Origin: Ligilactobacillus agilis DSM 20509
GTDB taxonomy: Bacteria; Bacillota; Bacilli; Lactobacillales; Lactobacillaceae
Length of the DNA stretch: 39,416 bases
NCBI RefSeq assembly: GCF_001436215.1
Contig: NZ_AYYP01000058.1
Location: 1 to 39,416, forward strand
Direction: 5' to 3'
Shown: positions 37,914 through 39,416 of the stretch, piece after piece
Numbering within the stretch: position 1 is the stretch's first letter
Layout of the letters: each line of letters opens with the position of its first letter
Program-made: the position numbers and the translations under genes
Notes under the pieces: generated by a model
Seen by the model: the letters and a program-made list of their open reading frames with translations, nothing else
Told to the model about the DNA's origin: nothing
Database searches by the model: none

Positions 37914-37941
37914 TTGAATTATATTTTGAACGATATATAAT
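37914..37941 (+). promoter_or_regulatory. Promoter of npr, with flanking direct repeats
   Basis: TTGAAT (37914-37919) and TATAAT (37936-37941) are 16 bases apart. Two identical 11-base copies of TATATTTTGAA lie at 37920-37930 (in the spacer) and 37956-37966 (around +10). One Rex-like half-site, TTGTGAAA, is at 37946-37953, but its partner half is missing. Confidence 0.7.
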
Positions 37942-37980
37942 TAAGTTGTGAAAAATATATTTTGAAAGAAGCGATTTTCT

Positions 37981-39336
37981 ATGAAAGTTATCGTAGTTGG
38001 TTCATCTCATGGTGGTTATGAAGCTGTTGAAGGGTTATTAAAAGATTACCCTGATGCAGAAATTCAATGGTATGAGCAAGGCGACTTCCTTTCATTTCTT
38101 TCCTGTGGAATGCAACTATTTCTAAAGGGAAAAGTTGATAGTGCTGATAAGGTGCGTTATATGACACCAGAGGCGATTCGTAAACGCGGTGTTACTTTGT
38201 TTGAACAAACACAAGTTACTTCCTTGCATAGCTTAGCACATGAAATAGAAGTTAAGGATTTGAAGACTGGGAAGATAAGGACAGAACACTACGATAAGCT
38301 TATTCTTAGTCCAGGAGCGGTACCAATGCAATTAGATGTACCTGGTAAAGAACTAAAAAATATCTACTACATGCGTGGACATGACTGGGCATTAAAACTT
38401 AAGGAAAAAGTCCTTGATGATAGTGTTAAAAAGGTAGTGGTCATTGGTAGTGGTTATATTGGCATTGAAGCTGCAGAAGTTTTCGCACGTGCTGGTAAAA
38501 AGGTCAGTGTACTTGATTTATTATCACGACCATTGGCAACTTATTTAGATAAAGAACTGACGGATGTTATAACAGATGATTTAGACAAGCATGGTGTACA
38601 AGTATACGGTGGTCAGCAAGTAAAAGAATATGTGGGTAAAGAAAAGGTTAGTGCCGTAAAAACAGCTCAAGGCGAGTATGCTGCTGATTTGGTTGTTGTA
38701 GCTGCCGGAATAAAACCTAACACATCGTGGTTAAAGGGCGAATTAGCCATGTACCCAAATGGTATTATCAAGACAGATGATTTTATGCGTTCTAGTGCAG
38801 ATGATGTTTTTGTTGTTGGTGATGCAACTTTACTGAAATACAATCCTGGTCAAACCATGTTAAATGTTGCTTTAGCCACTAACGCCCGTAAGCAAGGACG
38901 TTTTGCCGTTAAAAACCTTGTTGCCCCGTTACATCCATTTCCTGGTGTTCAAGGAACTTCAGCTTTACCAGTTTTTGACTATAAGTTTGCTTCAAGCGGT
39001 TTAAATGAGACAAATGCTGCTAAGTTAGGAAAAAAGATTCACTCGGTTTTAGTTGAAGATGATTTTAGGATGGATTTTGTTCCTGAAAAAGAAAATGCGC
39101 ACGTTTGGTTTAAACTTACCTACGATCCAAAAACTAAGGTTATTTTAGGCGGTCAAATTTTATCCAAGCATGATTTAACCCCATACATTAATGTAATTTC
39201 ACTAGCCATTAAGACTAAGCAAACGATTTATGACTTAGCATACGGTGATTTCTTCTTCCAACCTGAATTTGATAAACCTTGGAATATTTTGAATTTAGCT
39301 GGTTTAATGGCTGAACAAAAAGAAGCTGAAAATTAA
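37981..39336 (+). CDS. npr: NADH peroxidase (FAD/CoA-type disulfide reductase family)
   Basis: This 451-aa cytoplasmic flavoenzyme most likely reduces hydrogen peroxide to water with NADH. The FAD fold starts at residue 1 with GSSHGG, including His10; the redox-active Cys42 lies in SFLSCGMQL; the NAD-binding motif GSGYIG is at 156-161; the second FAD motif VVGDA is at about 278-282; the dimer domain ends with [13 protein letters not shown]. The whole pattern resembles Enterococcus faecalis NADH peroxidase more than the water-forming NADH oxidase, but the two share the same motifs and NADH oxidase remains possible. It is a single gene, useful in aerobic peroxide defence of an organism lacking haem catalase. 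Confidence 0.88.
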   Translation: MKVIVVGSSHGGYEAVEGLLKDYPDAEIQWYEQGDFLSFLSCGMQLFLKGKVDSADKVRYMTPEAIRKRGVTLFEQTQVTSLHSLAHEIEVKDLKTGKIRTEHYDKLILSPGAVPMQLDVPGKELKNIYYMRGHDWALKLKEKVLDDSVKKVVVIGSGYIGIEAAEVFARAGKKVSVLDLLSRPLATYLDKELTDVITDDLDKHGVQVYGGQQVKEYVGKEKVSAVKTAQGEYAADLVVVAAGIKPNTSWLKGELAMYPNGIIKTDDFMRSSADDVFVVGDATLLKYNPGQTMLNVALATNARKQGRFAVKNLVAPLHPFPGVQGTSALPVFDYKFASSGLNETNAAKLGKKIHSVLVEDDFRMDFVPEKENAHVWFKLTYDPKTKVILGGQILSKHDLTPYINVISLAIKTKQTIYDLAYGDFFFQPEFDKPWNILNLAGLMAEQKEAEN

Positions 39337-39373
39337 AAGAATAGGTATATTTTAGAATACTAACTGAAACTTG

Positions 39374-39416
39374 AAAGCATGAAATAGTGGATACTTCCCG
39401 CTACTTCATGCTTTTT
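39374..39416 (+). terminator. Terminator after npr at the window edge
   Basis: AAAGCATGAAATAG (39374-39387) pairs with CTACTTCATGCTTT (one A-C mismatch) ending at 39414, followed by Ts that run to the window end. Confidence 0.85.

Noticed and set aside
37946-37966. Full Rex operator in the npr leader
   Set aside because: Only one half-site (TTGTGAAA) is present; the inverted partner TTCACAA is missing.

Overview
The window is a low-GC Gram-positive (Bacillota) chromosome segment, almost certainly from a lactic acid bacterium of the Lactobacillaceae. The reasons are: ctsR-clpC without mcsA/mcsB and lying next to rpoBC; a str operon without tuf; a complete S10-spc-alpha ribosomal protein cluster followed by ecfA1-ecfA2-ecfT-truA-rplM-rpsI; a zinc-ribbon S14; an enterococcal-type NADH peroxidase; and two RNA structures that match the positions of elements published for lactic acid bacteria (rpoB leader, L17 downstream element). 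I cannot name the species from sequence alone.

Layout. 1-684: end of a tRNA array (Lys, Thr, Gly, Leu, Arg, Pro-TGG, then a terminator, then Pro-CGG), probably downstream of an rRNA operon outside the window. 725-3799: ctsR-clpC heat-shock operon with a CtsR operator over its start site. 3803-11386: rpoB-rpoC with a structured leader. 11389-12063 (minus): prepilin peptidase comC. 12150-15566: rpsL-rpsG / fusA with an attenuator-like leader. 15569-16117 (minus): nicotinamidase pncA. 16209-26969: S10/spc cluster from rpsJ to secY with tandem promoters. 27049-27978: a separate EamA-type transporter. 28084-28740: adk. 28828-31739: infA-rpmJ-rpsM-rpsK-rpoA-rplQ plus a 3' RNA element. 31838-35112: vitamin/metal ECF transporter core and truA. 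35157-35749: a decayed gene. 35768-36792: rplM-rpsI. 36795-37891: a LytTR regulator/DUF3021 membrane protein pair. 37914-39416: NADH peroxidase npr.

Most genes belong to the transcription and translation machinery. The accessory genes (comC, pncA, EamA gene, LytTR pair, npr) sit in the gaps between the large operons and are mostly bounded by strong, often bidirectional, terminators. Non-ATG starts are common (TTG for rpoB, rpoC, rpsS, rpsN, rpsI; GTG for rplB, rpsC, rplN, rplF, rplR, infA, rplM and the EamA gene), each behind a good Shine-Dalgarno sequence.

The less ordinary material is regulatory: leader RNAs before rpoB, rpsL, rpsJ and infA, an RNA element after rplQ, repeat-rich promoters at rpsJ and npr, and a LytTR-DUF3021 operon whose promoter region carries a 21-bp-spaced direct repeat interlocked with a perfect 16-bp palindrome. 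I found no CRISPR array, insertion sequence, prophage or clearly new multi-gene defence system; the LytTR-DUF3021 locus is the best candidate for under-described biology.
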